Source: Gordonibacter sp036659115 (GTDB lineage: Bacteria; Actinomycetota; Coriobacteriia; Coriobacteriales; Eggerthellaceae). From it: a DNA stretch of 64,000 bases. The stretch lies in NCBI RefSeq assembly GCF_036659115.1, contig NZ_JAVXDF010000001.1; one strand, 5' to 3'. Positions 24,801 through 32,785 of this stretch are shown here, in pieces; the stretch's first letter is position 1; every line of letters begins with the position of its first letter. A program made the translations under genes and the position numbers. Below the pieces are notes generated by a model, which worked only from the letters and a program-made list of their open reading frames with translations, did not search any database and was not told where the DNA came from.

Positions 24801-26377
24801 TCGCTTTCTTCAGCTTAACCGAAAAAGCAACCGAGAAGGCGCCGGCATCGTTTGCGGATGGCCGTATGAAATCTGATCTCGCCTTTATTGTCCAGCCTGC
24901 GTCGAGCATCCATACGTTGCGCCTTGCCTGGTTCTATACTATCCAGAACGCTGATGGTACTTCGGCTGGCAGGTTGCTCACTTGTTCTTTTGATGCCGAT
25001 AAGCAAGTGAACGGCGATGGGCTCTCCGGAATAATGACGACGGACTACACCTCGCTTGATATCGTGAATGCAGGTGGCGTGCAGCCGTGGTACACCAAGA
25101 TTCATCATGATGAAAAGAACGGCATTATGGCTTATGATGAACGGGTACCAGAGGGTTTTCTGGTGTCCGGTGGCACTAATGACGACCCCGTTTTGATGCG
25201 CCTTGTCGTGGCGGCGGACGGTAGCGCCACACAAACCGAAGTATCGCTTGAGAATAAATTCAAATTGGGGAAGTTTGCGCTTTCGCTCGATGGCAATACC
25301 GTCTTTTATGCAGTCATACGCGACGGCAAGGAGCCTGAAACCTATGACCCACTTGGCAACAAGATTGCAGGAAAGGAAGTTAAAGAGTATGCCATCTGCG
25401 CGCAGACCTGTGTGTACAACGCGGCGAAGGAATATCGTTTCACAAAGCCGTTTACGCTGTGTCATCTCGCGCATCCGGTGGACAGTTTTGTAGCTATAGA
25501 GGCACCTGATAGCTATTGTTTCCTGTTCTCGCAGATAACCGATCTCTCGAAAAGTCTCTCAGACATCTATTACTGTACGTTGCCCAAGATTTTGGGAGCA
25601 ACCATCACGGGTTTTGGTAGTGTGCATCGCTTCGTTTGCGCAGGTTCTGAGGAGCCTTTCTATGTGAATGCACGTAATGATGGCAATAAGATCACCAGCG
25701 CGTTCGATCTGCGGATAGCTACCGTCGACGGCACTTATTCAAGTACGGTTCATCTCGATCTTGCCTCGAAGGAGGTTTCCACCATCGTGGGCCTTGCTGA
25801 TGGAGGCGGGGTGGGGACGCAGTCAAGCGGGGATGCTCCTTCGGCGGACCCTTCTTTCGGCGAGGTTGCACCACCTTCTTTGAGTGCGGTGGCCGAGGCG
25901 GGTGCGCTGCTGCCTACGGAAGAGCGTCGCTACGAGTTCAAGTGGACGGTGCCTGAGAGCTGGGAGGGGGATGTGGATCTTGAGGCTCAGGTTGTACCGG
26001 GAAGCGTGAAGCTCTCGACCGTGCCTGTTGCTGCCGAGATCGAGAACGAGGATGCCTTGCTTCAGGCCTCTGGAATACCGACGCTGAGCGAGATTGTTCC
26101 GGTGAGGGCATTTGTGGACATCTACGCCGAGAGTGCAGGAAGCATGTCGATGGTCGATACGGTCCAAAAGAGCTCCTACGCTTGGTCGGGCTCGCAAGGC
26201 AACGGCCCGAGTGGCGGGGGTACCGCACCTGATAAGAGCGGCACCGTGGCAACCTCCGACTCGTTTGGCCCGCTTGCGGCTATTGCGGCAGTTGCTTCTG
26301 TAGCTGGCGCAGGTCTTGCTGTCTACAGTACCCGGAGAAAGAGGATAGAAGAGGCTGGGAAAGATGAAGGGAGATAG
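21857..26377 (+). CDS. Giant Tat-secreted, membrane-anchored protein of unknown function
   Basis: A 1506-residue protein. After 40 polar residues comes a Tat signal (TRRDFLKMMGVAGVMGL, Arg47-Arg48). Residues 80-330 are beta-rich with Ig-like strand patterns. Residues 420-640 contain several hydrophobic, Gly/Phe-rich stretches (FISGFFPVFIQFGFAL). Residues 800-1330 have repeated strands resembling a beta-propeller (FALSLDGNTVFYAVIRDGK). The C-terminus has a Gly/Ser-rich linker, a helix (PLAAIAAVASVAGAGLAVY) and positive residues RRKR, so it is held on the outer face of the membrane. There is no LPXTG motif. GTG start with AAGGTGG seven bases upstream. DNA here is visibly AT-richer than its neighbours, suggesting transfer. 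No enzyme motif was recognised. Confidence 0.85.
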   Translation: MKRYSLDDFPYFSDRGEVRSVPEHPCGTFSTEAIYDEPDKVRGDVTRRDFLKMMGVAGVMGLVSWRGTLVQAYADEQGETAYTITVFKRWEIPIIFYDVSASPHVPVGSATMNVHSWSTGKDTGALIANQEGYVVLDARSMCEKPNDDGTYSFSGSLLVSKAGYRTYETGLAHFTSGVEIDAATEPDDGTPYLQCVTFDDWDIQYAKQTGFTRSVPNDADHTFLVKLAGGNLASSTVTVYQASGHEVGSVSPNKNADGTYTAQFTGRYLGVSKEACLDADSPVFIKVVLGSSTLTATTTMVVEEAFFETAVMRKKTDADIFSWLAAVIPTKDEIVSEMPEIQGSGISIHIPNTVPVLGGQDVSLPIPGCFVSLSIDPSGLYMLMVEYSGSKSLYETGRAGAGDWKTANAKNTWDKALTEFNDYRDTYSKDNLDWLYNPPQSKKFFGNFDFTLSAGLGIVLRKIGTEADKLKEAYPGFDYLLEGGLVGYVSLGLSFTYTWQFFISGFFPVFIQFGFALNSKITVEGQLFAWKHQSGEMYPLGITPNKTAVPDASGLVWKSDLGITLSIGIGIAGVASVSLRGCAMFIYTLSYFFHDPYKGTTLESSHGNPRHRVVFSLGVDICVQILLFKFSCPLAYGSWTLADSWSAASQEASLDDLSTMAQYPALHATPDGHSSSKQLFGQGGAVLSADDFVMVTQEELLGCAEFAQSGANPFILQEGAAGTEVEEPVFEHIEGRGATYLSHPSLASAVAGRGEEAAQPVETLAYSNVFSNPRMQIVSFKDKKFLLRILPVKLADGTSRTRLTIAAYAEDKGCWTEGVVVENGPYRWAENRANLYDYDFAVEVLDPYNGHLAYMWDGIMRVVLVSGTRPGNAGDLGEAAGFTVLSVLEIDESYKVKQVLSTKTFEGFSGDSYRMVSQPFVSTCSAIPDDEKILKKDSGYATVAGAFVRTAASARALVEGPYLESPVLWSDRNIGGAWKSTVAFFSLTEKATEKAPASFADGRMKSDLAFIVQPASSIHTLRLAWFYTIQNADGTSAGRLLTCSFDADKQVNGDGLSGIMTTDYTSLDIVNAGGVQPWYTKIHHDEKNGIMAYDERVPEGFLVSGGTNDDPVLMRLVVAADGSATQTEVSLENKFKLGKFALSLDGNTVFYAVIRDGKEPETYDPLGNKIAGKEVKEYAICAQTCVYNAAKEYRFTKPFTLCHLAHPVDSFVAIEAPDSYCFLFSQITDLSKSLSDIYYCTLPKILGATITGFGSVHRFVCAGSEEPFYVNARNDGNKITSAFDLRIATVDGTYSSTVHLDLASKEVSTIVGLADGGGVGTQSSGDAPSADPSFGEVAPPSLSAVAEAGALLPTEERRYEFKWTVPESWEGDVDLEAQVVPGSVKLSTVPVAAEIENEDALLQASGIPTLSEIVPVRAFVDIYAESAGSMSMVDTVQKSSYAWSGSQGNGPSGGGTAPDKSGTVATSDSFGPLAAIAAVASVAGAGLAVYSTRRKRIEEAGKDEGR

Positions 26378-26457
26378 GGCGCAAGTACGCTGTTGCCGGC
26401 ATAGGGAGAGCTTGTCCTAAAAACTCCCTTACGCTGCGGTGCCGAGAAGCCGAATGA

Positions 26458-26493
26458 AACGGCTGCCAGGAGGAGTGCTCCCTGGCAGCCGTT
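26458..26493 (+). terminator. Hairpin after the giant Tat gene
   Basis: AACGGCTGCCAGG pairs with CCTGGCAGCCGTT, 13 pairs with a ten-base loop. It lies between convergent genes and could stop transcription from both sides, although no T-run follows. Confidence 0.6.
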
Positions 26494-26563
26494 GTCATGC
26501 TTCGGCGTGTTCGTTGCGGAACGTCCGCCGCTGATTCGTTTTTTCGCGCTGCTCCGAGTACCG

Positions 26564-27154
26564 CTACGGGGTGAATGGGCGCGAGGTATCGGCGATTTTA
26601 TCCTTGTTGGGCAGTACGGTGTCCAATATAAGCTGGATAAGGTGGTCAATAGGCATGCCTTCGGGGTTCGTGATCCATTGGCTCACCGCTGCAAGCAGGC
26701 CCGACAGGTAAAACTCGCGCAAAAGGGCGCGCTCCTCGTCGGTGCAGCCATCGGCGGGGATCAGCAGGCTTTCCACCAGCGGCGCGATGATGGCCTTCAG
26801 CTTGCGGTTGAATGCTGGGTCGCCGCGGTCGCCCAGCAGTACTGATACGTAGGGCTCGTACGCACGGGTGAGCTGCAGGATAAAACCCATGTGACGTTTG
26901 AAGTCGGGCTCGTCGCCCTGCAAGAGCTTCTCGTCGATAAGTGTGCGGATCATGCCCAGAAGCTCTTCTTCTATCTGGGAGAACAGGTCGTAGACATCCT
27001 TGTAGTACAGGTAGAACGTTCCCCGGTTGTATCCGGCGGCATCGGTGATCTCCTTGATGGAGATTTTGTCGATGGGCTTCTGTTCGTAGAGTTGCCAGAA
27101 AGCCTCGCGTATTTTGGCCTTCGTAAGCTCGGTGACCTGCGACTGCTTCTTCAT
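26564..27154 (-). CDS. TetR-family regulator of the adjacent ABC transporter
   Basis: A 196-residue repressor with an N-terminal HTH (KISIKEITDAAGYNRGTFYLYYKDVYDL) and a helical C-terminal domain like the DhaS-type TetR group. It is transcribed away from the ABC ATPase/permease pair, and the shared region holds a symmetric operator overlapping both promoters. It therefore probably represses itself and the transporter. The ATG at 27154 is preceded by GGAGCTGGC on the minus strand. The effector is unknown; a peptide or drug handled by the transporter is a reasonable guess. Confidence 0.88.
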   Translation of the reverse strand: MKKQSQVTELTKAKIREAFWQLYEQKPIDKISIKEITDAAGYNRGTFYLYYKDVYDLFSQIEEELLGMIRTLIDEKLLQGDEPDFKRHMGFILQLTRAYEPYVSVLLGDRGDPAFNRKLKAIIAPLVESLLIPADGCTDEERALLREFYLSGLLAAVSQWITNPEGMPIDHLIQLILDTVLPNKDKIADTSRPFTP

Positions 27155-27203
27155 GCCAGCTCCTTGTTCTCGCTTTGCTCAACACTCTGGGCCATATTGT
27201 CGA

Positions 27204-27260
27204 TTGATATCGTTATTCTAGCAATCCTATACTGTAATCAGTCAACAAGTTGTTCAGTGA
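27204..27260. promoter_or_regulatory. Divergent promoters and TetR operator
   Basis: Plus strand: TTGATA (27204-27209), 18 bases, TATACT (27228-27233). Minus strand: TTGACT (27245-27240), 19 bases, then TAGAAT (27220-27215) preceded by TGC. At 27238-27260 lies TCA-N3-AACAA-G-TTGTT-N3-TGA, a 23-base symmetric site. It covers the start point of the ABC genes and the -35 of the tetR gene. Confidence 0.75.
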
Positions 27261-27279
27261 TAGAGAGCGAAACACGGCT

Positions 27280-27981
27280 ATGGCATATATTGAATTCAAC
27301 GAGGTCGTCAAAGCGTATGGCGAAGGCGACGTGGCCATCAAGGCTTTGGATGGCGCATCGTTTTGCGTGGAAGAAGGCGAGCTGGCCGTGATCTTGGGCG
27401 CGTCGGGAGCGGGAAAGACCACGGCGCTGAACATTCTCGGCGGCATGGATGCGGCTACGTCGGGCGAGGTCATCGTGGCCGGTCGCGACGTTGCTCGCTT
27501 GAGCGAGTCGGAGTTGGTGGAGTACCGCCGCTCCGACATCGGCTTCGTGTTCCAGTTCTACAACCTCGTACCCAACCTGACGGCGCTTGAGAACGTGGAG
27601 TTAGCGGCGCAGATATGCGGCGACTGCCTCGATGCTGCCGACACGCTTGCCCAGGTGGGGCTGGCCGATCGTACGGACAACTTTCCGGCACAGCTCTCCG
27701 GTGGCGAGCAGCAGCGGGTGGCCATCGCCCGCGCGCTGGCCAAAAATCCCAAGCTGCTGCTGTGCGACGAGCCGACGGGCGCGCTCGACTACGCCACGGG
27801 CAAACAGATCCTGCAGCTTTTGCAGGACACGTGCCGCGAGCGGGGCATCACCGTCGTTATCATCACGCATAATGCGGCGCTGGCTCCCATGGCCGACCGC
27901 CTCATCCGCTTCAAGAACGGCCGCGTGTTCGAGATGGACGTGAACGAGCACCCCGTGTCCATAGCCGAGATCGAGTGGTGA
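27280..27981 (+). CDS. ABC transporter ATPase (MacB/LolD type)
   Basis: A 233-residue ATPase that powers the adjacent FtsX-type permease. Walker A is GASGAGKTT, the Q-loop FVFQFYNLVPNLTALENV, the signature LSGGEQQR, Walker B LLLCDEPTGALD, and the switch His is in ITHNAAL. All are canonical for the MacB/LolD group, which work as mechanotransmitters rather than classical pumps. The ATG at 27280 begins MAYIEF; a TTG at 27250 is open but has no ribosome site. The permease starts four bases after its stop codon. Confidence 0.93.
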   Translation: MAYIEFNEVVKAYGEGDVAIKALDGASFCVEEGELAVILGASGAGKTTALNILGGMDAATSGEVIVAGRDVARLSESELVEYRRSDIGFVFQFYNLVPNLTALENVELAAQICGDCLDAADTLAQVGLADRTDNFPAQLSGGEQQRVAIARALAKNPKLLLCDEPTGALDYATGKQILQLLQDTCRERGITVVIITHNAALAPMADRLIRFKNGRVFEMDVNEHPVSIAEIEW

Positions 27982-27985
27982 TACC

Positions 27986-30900
27986 TTGACCCGGGCATTT
28001 CGCAAAGACATCTGGCGCGCCATCGTGCGCGGCCGCAAGCGGTTCCTGTCGATCCTGGTGATCACGGCGCTGGGCGTGACGATGCTTACGGGCCTGCAGG
28101 TGGCGTGCATCGATCTGCGCGCGTCGGCCGACCAGTTCTTCGACGATCAGAAGCTCTTCGACCTTAGCGTGCAATCGACCCTGGGGCTGACGCAGGACGA
28201 CGTGGCATCGCTTGCTGCGCTCGATGGCGTGGACGAGGCCGTGGGTGCTTACGAGGAAACCGCGTACGTGCAGGTAGATGGCAAGCGGCGCAGCGTGGAT
28301 GTGAAGGCACTCAACGCTGCGGGCATCAACGAGCCGTACGTGGTGCAGGGCTCGCTGCCTGAGCGTGCGGGCGAGGTCGTGGTGACCGAGGGTTACCTGA
28401 AGGACTCTGGAAAGAGCATTGGCGACACGGTGGAGTTCGAGGGCGGCGCGGCTTCGCCCGCCAAAGAGGGTTCGGCCGACGATGCCGCAGCCGAGGGTAA
28501 CGCGCCCGACGATGCCGACGCGCTCGTGTTCGAGCGGCGCGCTTACACCATCGTGGGCGTGGTGGTCGATCCGGCCAACATCGCCAATCCCGACGGCCCG
28601 GCGGCGTTCCGCTCGGCCACGGCTTCTGACTACACGTTTTTCGTAGATGAGGACGCGGCGCGCGCCGACGTGTTCACGGCGGCGTACCTGACGCTTGCCG
28701 GCGGGCGCGAGCTGGTGTGCTACTCCGATGCCTACGACAAGCTGGTGGCTTCGGTGCAAGGCGAGATCGAGGGCATCAAGGGCGCGCGTGAGCAGGCGCG
28801 CAGCAATGACGTGAAAGCCGAGGCCCAGGCCAAGCTGGACGATGCCGAGCGCGAGGCGCAGGCCGAGTTCGCCGATGCGGAAGCCAAGCTGGCCGATGCG
28901 CAAAAGACGCTCGACGAGAGTCGCCAGACGCTTGCCGACGGCCGCGCCCAGCTGGATGCCCAACGTGCGGCGGCAGCGTCGCAGCTTGCCGCCGCCCAGC
29001 AGCAGATAGATGACGGCTATGCCCAGCTGCAAGCGGGGGCGAGCCAACTGGACGAATCGGCTGCGCAGGTGGCGCAGGGCATGAGCCAGCTTGAGGCCGG
29101 CAAGGCGCAGTTGAAGGCTACGCAGGAGCAAACCGACCTGCAATTCTCCCAACAGCGCGCAGCGCTGGTTGCGGCCGGTGCGCCGGCTGAGCAGATTGCG
29201 GCGCTCGATGCGCAAAGGGCTGCCGCCACTGCTGCGTTCGGGCAGCAGTGGGATGGCATAGCCGCACAAGAATCGCAGTTGCAGGCTGCGCAGCAACAGG
29301 TGGACGCGGGGCGCGCCCAGCTTGCGGACAAGCGCGCGCCGCTCGATGCGGGCGCGGCCCAGCTCCCGGCGCAGCGGCAGAGCGCCGAAGATCAGCTGGC
29401 CGCCGCCGAGCAGCAACTGACCGACGGCGAAGCACAGCTTGCCGCAGGCCAAGCCGAGCTGGATGCCCAGCGCCAGACCTACCTTGACGAGCGCGCTAAG
29501 GCCGAAGCGAAGTTGTCCGACGCCCGTGCTGACGTGGCGGCTATCGAGAACGCCCTGTGGTACGTGCAGGATCGCACGTCGTTGGGCAGCTACGCCTCCA
29601 TCGACAGCGACGCCTCGTCCGTCGAGGCGGTGGGCACGGCGTTTCCCATCGTGTTCTTCATCGTGGCCATACTCATCAGCCTGACCACTGTCACGCGCAT
29701 GGTGGAGGAGGAGCGCGGGCTTATCGGCACGTACAAGGCGCTCGGGCTGCGCAACCGCGAGATACTGGCGAAGTACGTGGTCTACGCGCTCTCGGCCTGC
29801 CTGATAGGCGGCGTCATCGGCGACGTGCTGGGATTTGTCGGCCTGCCGGAGTTCGTGTTCTCCATCTTCACCACCATGTACGTGCTGCCGGACTACGTGC
29901 TGCAATTCGACCTGCTCTACGGGTTGGGGGGCATCGCGTTGTTTACGTTCGGCATCGTGGGCTCGACTGTGTTCGCCTGCCGCTCCGAGCTGAAGCAGAC
30001 ACCTGCGGCGCTCATGCGCCCGAAAGCGCCGCGCAGGGGCTCGCGCATCTTCCTTGAGCGCATCGGCCCGGTTTGGAAGAAGCTGTCGTTTTTGGGTAAG
30101 GTGACGGCGCGCAACCTGTTCCGCTACAAGAAGCGCCTGTTCATGACCGTATCGGGCATCATGGGCTGCACGGCATTGCTGGTGTGCGGGTTCGCCATCA
30201 ACGATTCCGTGAGTTATCTGGGACCTCAGCAGTACAGCCATGTTTACTCCTACGATCTGATGGCGGTGACGGCCCCCGGCGACTTCGAGGAAGTTGCCGA
30301 TGATTTGCGCTCCGATGGCGACGTGGAAGATTTCGAAGCGGTGCGCATCGATTCGGTATCGGTGAAGTACGACGGGGCCGAAGAGAGCATGCAGCTGGTG
30401 GTGGTGCCGCGAGGCGAAACGCTTGACGGCTATATCGCGCTTGAGGACGCAGCTGGTGCGCCCGTGGAGTTGGGGGACGACGAGATACTGATCACGCGCA
30501 ACGCCGCGCAGGTGCTGGGCTTTGCGGAGGGCGACGAGGTTACGCTCAAGGACACCTCGCTGGCCGAGCATGCGGCCCCTATTGACCGTATTGTGGAGAA
30601 CTACCTGGGCAACGTCGTGTATATGGGCCAGGGTGCCTACGAGCGCCTGTTCGGCACCTATGAGCCCAACGGCCTGTTCGCGCACCTTTCAGCCGATGAT
30701 CAGGTGGCGTTTGCCGATGACTTGGCGCGTCGCGACGGTGTGCTGTCTACCGCGAGTACCCAAGAGCTGCGGGACAACTTCGCCTCGTCGTTCTCGCTGG
30801 TGAGCTCGGTGGTGTACCTTATCACCGCCATGGCTGCGGCGCTGGCGTTCGTGGTGCTGTTCACGCTGTCCACCACGAACATCTCCGAGCGCGAGCGGGA

Positions 30901-31201
30901 GTTGGCCACCATCAAGGTGCTGGGCTTCCGCAAAGGCGAGGTGCATCACTACGTGAACCGCGAGACGCTCATCCTCACGGGCTTCGGCATTGCGCTGGGG
31001 CTGCCGCTCGGGCATATGCTGGGCAACCTGCTGACGGTGGCGCTGAACATGCCGTCCATCTACTTCGCCGTGCATATCGAGTGGACGAGCTATCTGTTGG
31101 CCGCGGCCTTGGCATTCGTGTTCGCGCTGGTCGTGAATCTTATCACAAACCGTAGCCTCGACCACATCAATATGGTGGAGGCGCTGAAGAGCGTGGAATA
31201 G
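27986..31201 (+). CDS. FtsX-type ABC permease with long extracellular coiled coil
   Basis: A 1071-residue permease of the FtsX/MacB class. An N-terminal helix (FLSILVITALGVTMLTGL) is followed by an extracellular MacB-like domain to about residue 250. Residues 265-525 are very rich in Ala, Gln, Leu and Glu and should form a long coiled coil. Three helices follow (about 545-665), a second extracellular domain, and three final helices with FtsX signatures (SERERELATIKVLGFRKGEV). The coiled coil may span the cell wall or sense a ligand. The start is TTG at 27986; later ATGs would lose the first helix. It forms an operon with the ATPase, likely under TetR control. Confidence 0.9.
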   Translation: MTRAFRKDIWRAIVRGRKRFLSILVITALGVTMLTGLQVACIDLRASADQFFDDQKLFDLSVQSTLGLTQDDVASLAALDGVDEAVGAYEETAYVQVDGKRRSVDVKALNAAGINEPYVVQGSLPERAGEVVVTEGYLKDSGKSIGDTVEFEGGAASPAKEGSADDAAAEGNAPDDADALVFERRAYTIVGVVVDPANIANPDGPAAFRSATASDYTFFVDEDAARADVFTAAYLTLAGGRELVCYSDAYDKLVASVQGEIEGIKGAREQARSNDVKAEAQAKLDDAEREAQAEFADAEAKLADAQKTLDESRQTLADGRAQLDAQRAAAASQLAAAQQQIDDGYAQLQAGASQLDESAAQVAQGMSQLEAGKAQLKATQEQTDLQFSQQRAALVAAGAPAEQIAALDAQRAAATAAFGQQWDGIAAQESQLQAAQQQVDAGRAQLADKRAPLDAGAAQLPAQRQSAEDQLAAAEQQLTDGEAQLAAGQAELDAQRQTYLDERAKAEAKLSDARADVAAIENALWYVQDRTSLGSYASIDSDASSVEAVGTAFPIVFFIVAILISLTTVTRMVEEERGLIGTYKALGLRNREILAKYVVYALSACLIGGVIGDVLGFVGLPEFVFSIFTTMYVLPDYVLQFDLLYGLGGIALFTFGIVGSTVFACRSELKQTPAALMRPKAPRRGSRIFLERIGPVWKKLSFLGKVTARNLFRYKKRLFMTVSGIMGCTALLVCGFAINDSVSYLGPQQYSHVYSYDLMAVTAPGDFEEVADDLRSDGDVEDFEAVRIDSVSVKYDGAEESMQLVVVPRGETLDGYIALEDAAGAPVELGDDEILITRNAAQVLGFAEGDEVTLKDTSLAEHAAPIDRIVENYLGNVVYMGQGAYERLFGTYEPNGLFAHLSADDQVAFADDLARRDGVLSTASTQELRDNFASSFSLVSSVVYLITAMAAALAFVVLFTLSTTNISERERELATIKVLGFRKGEVHHYVNRETLILTGFGIALGLPLGHMLGNLLTVALNMPSIYFAVHIEWTSYLLAAALAFVFALVVNLITNRSLDHINMVEALKSVE

Positions 31202-31238
31202 GGCGGCGGAAAAAGGCGTTGCTTTGTGCTGACATCAT

Positions 31239-31289
31239 ATATGCGTACGCATAAAGCAAGTTTCATTTGGGTGAAACATATGCGTACGC
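31239..31289 (+). repeat. Symmetric repeat cluster between convergent genes
   Basis: ATATGCGTACGC occurs at 31239-31250 and 31278-31289; its core GCGTACGC is a palindrome. Between them lies GTTTCA/TGAAAC with a six-base spacer. The cluster is in the short gap between the ABC permease and the reductase 3' ends, an unexpected place for an operator. Confidence 0.6.
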
Positions 31290-31357
31290 GGTTATTTTTG
31301 TTAGAGGGCAGTCCGTCAATGAATCTTGCCCAATTGCCACGATTGCTGGCTGACGCT

Positions 31358-32500
31358 CTATGCGAACAGGGCTGCTGCCTGCTCCATGCGGCTGGCTATA
31401 GGCACGCCGAAGGGGCAGCGCGGCTCGCAGTCCTCGCAGCCGATGCAGTCGGCGGCCGTGGCGTCGAGCGCCTTGTAGTGGGCGCGCACGGAGGCGGGCA
31501 CTTCGTCTTGCATGAGCGCCAGGTCGTAGAACTTGTTCACCAGGGCAATGTCGATGTTGGCGGCGCAGGGCGCACAATGTCCGCAGTAGGTGCATTGCCC
31601 GAAGTAAGCGTGCTTGGGTGCGGTGGCTAGTACGCTTGCGTAGTCCTTTTCTTCTTCCGAGGCGCTCTCATAGCGCACGGCATCTGTTACGTGCTCGACG
31701 GTGTCGAAGCCGGCGAGGATGCTGGCTGTGGCGGGGCGGGTGAGCGCGTAGTGGATGCACTGTACGGGGGAGAGCGCCACGCCAAAGGGTGATGCTTCAG
31801 CGCTGAACAGGCGCCCGCCCGCATAGCCTTTCATCACCGTAATGCCAATGCCGTCGCGCTCGCAAAGAGCATAGAGTTCCGCGCGGGCAGGTTCCATGCC
31901 CTCAAGAGTGTCGTCGTATTGGAAGCTAAATGCGTCATCGAGGCTGGTGGATGCTGGCAACAGGTCGAAGGCAGGATTGATGCTGAACAGAATGACTTCG
32001 ATCTCACCCGAAAGTGCAGCGAGTTTTGCCACCTCGGGGTTGTGTGTGGAAAGCCCGATGTGCTGCACGGTGTTGGCTGCTTTAAGTTTGCGCACGTAGG
32101 CGATGAATTCGCCTGACATAATGCTTTCGAATTCCTCCACGTCGTCCACGTAGTGGATCATGCCCAATTCCACATGGTCGGTGCCAAGGCGTGCGAGGAG
32201 GTCCTCGAATGCGGGGACGACCTTGTCCAGGTTACGCGTGCGCACGTACTGTCCGTCCTGCCAGGTCGAGCCGATGTGCCCTTGGATAATCCAGCTATCG
32301 CGGGTGCCCTTGAGGGCCGCGCCCAAGTTGCTGCGCACATCGGGGTCCGCCATCCAGCAGTCCAAAAGGTTGATACCGGCTTCGGCGCACGTGCCCGTTA
32401 CTGCCTTTACCTCGGCGGCCGACTTCTTCTCCATCCACTCGGCCCCAAAGCCGATCTCGCTTACCTCAAGGCCAGTTCGGCCTAGCTTCCGGTATTTCAT
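31358..32500 (-). CDS. Aldo/keto reductase with C-terminal 4Fe-4S clusters
   Basis: A 380-residue oxidoreductase. Residues 1-280 are an aldo/keto reductase barrel (RKLGRTGLEVSEIGFG; the catalytic Tyr region is replaced in part, NLLDCWMADP; the substrate His is in GMIHYVD). Residues 300-380 hold two ferredoxin-like motifs (CTYCGHCAPC and CIGCEDCEPRCPFG). Such fusions are common in anaerobes and probably couple Fe-S electrons to reduction of a carbonyl compound. The substrate is unknown. A MerR-type promoter lies just upstream, so the gene may answer to redox or aldehyde stress. It seems to be transcribed alone. Confidence 0.88.
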   Translation of the reverse strand: MKYRKLGRTGLEVSEIGFGAEWMEKKSAAEVKAVTGTCAEAGINLLDCWMADPDVRSNLGAALKGTRDSWIIQGHIGSTWQDGQYVRTRNLDKVVPAFEDLLARLGTDHVELGMIHYVDDVEEFESIMSGEFIAYVRKLKAANTVQHIGLSTHNPEVAKLAALSGEIEVILFSINPAFDLLPASTSLDDAFSFQYDDTLEGMEPARAELYALCERDGIGITVMKGYAGGRLFSAEASPFGVALSPVQCIHYALTRPATASILAGFDTVEHVTDAVRYESASEEEKDYASVLATAPKHAYFGQCTYCGHCAPCAANIDIALVNKFYDLALMQDEVPASVRAHYKALDATAADCIGCEDCEPRCPFGVPIASRMEQAAALFA

Positions 32501-32535
32501 GGGTACCCGCTTTCTTAACTGGTTCAGTTTCCATC

Positions 32536-32566
32536 ATTGAACCACATAGAGCGCACTCCAAGTCAA
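32536..32566 (-). promoter_or_regulatory. MerR-type promoter of the Fe-S reductase
   Basis: On the minus strand TTGACT (32566-32561) and TTCAAT (32541-32536) are 19 bases apart, the long spacer typical of MerR-activated promoters. The spacer begins TGGAGTGCGCTC, so with the end of the -35 it reads CTTGGAGTGCGCTC, close to the known MerR-family operator core ACTTGGAGT/ACTCCAAGT. No MerR gene lies nearby. Confidence 0.65.
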
Positions 32567-32644
32567 GAAAAATAGAGCCTAACGAGAGATAAAGATAGCT
32601 TGCGAGCAAGCCAGACCTCCCTATCATTCCCTAGGTGAAAGGCA

Positions 32645-32673
32645 TTCACAAACAGGATGGTTTCGCCTATACT
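32645..32673 (+). promoter_or_regulatory. Promoter of the putative antisense antitoxin RNA
   Basis: TTCACA (32645-32650), 17 bases, TATACT (32668-32673). It points into the 3' end of the small toxin gene on the other strand. No protein-coding gene follows on the plus strand, so the transcript must be an RNA. Confidence 0.65.
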
Positions 32674-32679
32674 ACAGGC

Positions 32680-32785
32680 GAGTCGTAGAGAGCGTTTACT
32701 CTCTACGACTCTCGAACTTGCTTCGGCGGTTCGGGCTATTTGTGCAGCTCCGGTTCGTCCTCAGGGGACGACCGGGGCGTATCTT
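32680..32785 (+). ncRNA. Putative antisense RNA antitoxin
   Basis: Predicted from the promoter at 32645-32673. The RNA would start near 32680 with a 12-pair hairpin (AGTCGTAGAGAG/CTCTCTACGACT) and run antisense to the last 90 or so bases of the toxin gene. It could end at a second hairpin at 32750-32775 (CCGGTTCGTCC against GGGACGACCGG, one bulge), giving about 105 nucleotides. Size, orientation and 3'-overlap match type I toxin-antitoxin systems such as txpA/ratA. The ends are inferred, not seen. Confidence 0.5.
32681..32710. terminator. Hairpin spanning the toxin stop codon
   Basis: AGTCGTAGAGAG and CTCTCTACGACT form 12 perfect pairs with a six-base loop; the toxin stop codon sits in the loop. 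It can form in both the toxin mRNA and the antisense RNA, giving a natural kissing-loop contact point. Confidence 0.7.

Noticed and set aside
27911..30685. Very long minus-strand open frame opposite the ABC permease
   Set aside because: It mirrors the GC-rich codon pattern of the permease, its translation is His/Arg-rich with no domain, and it overlaps a clear gene throughout.
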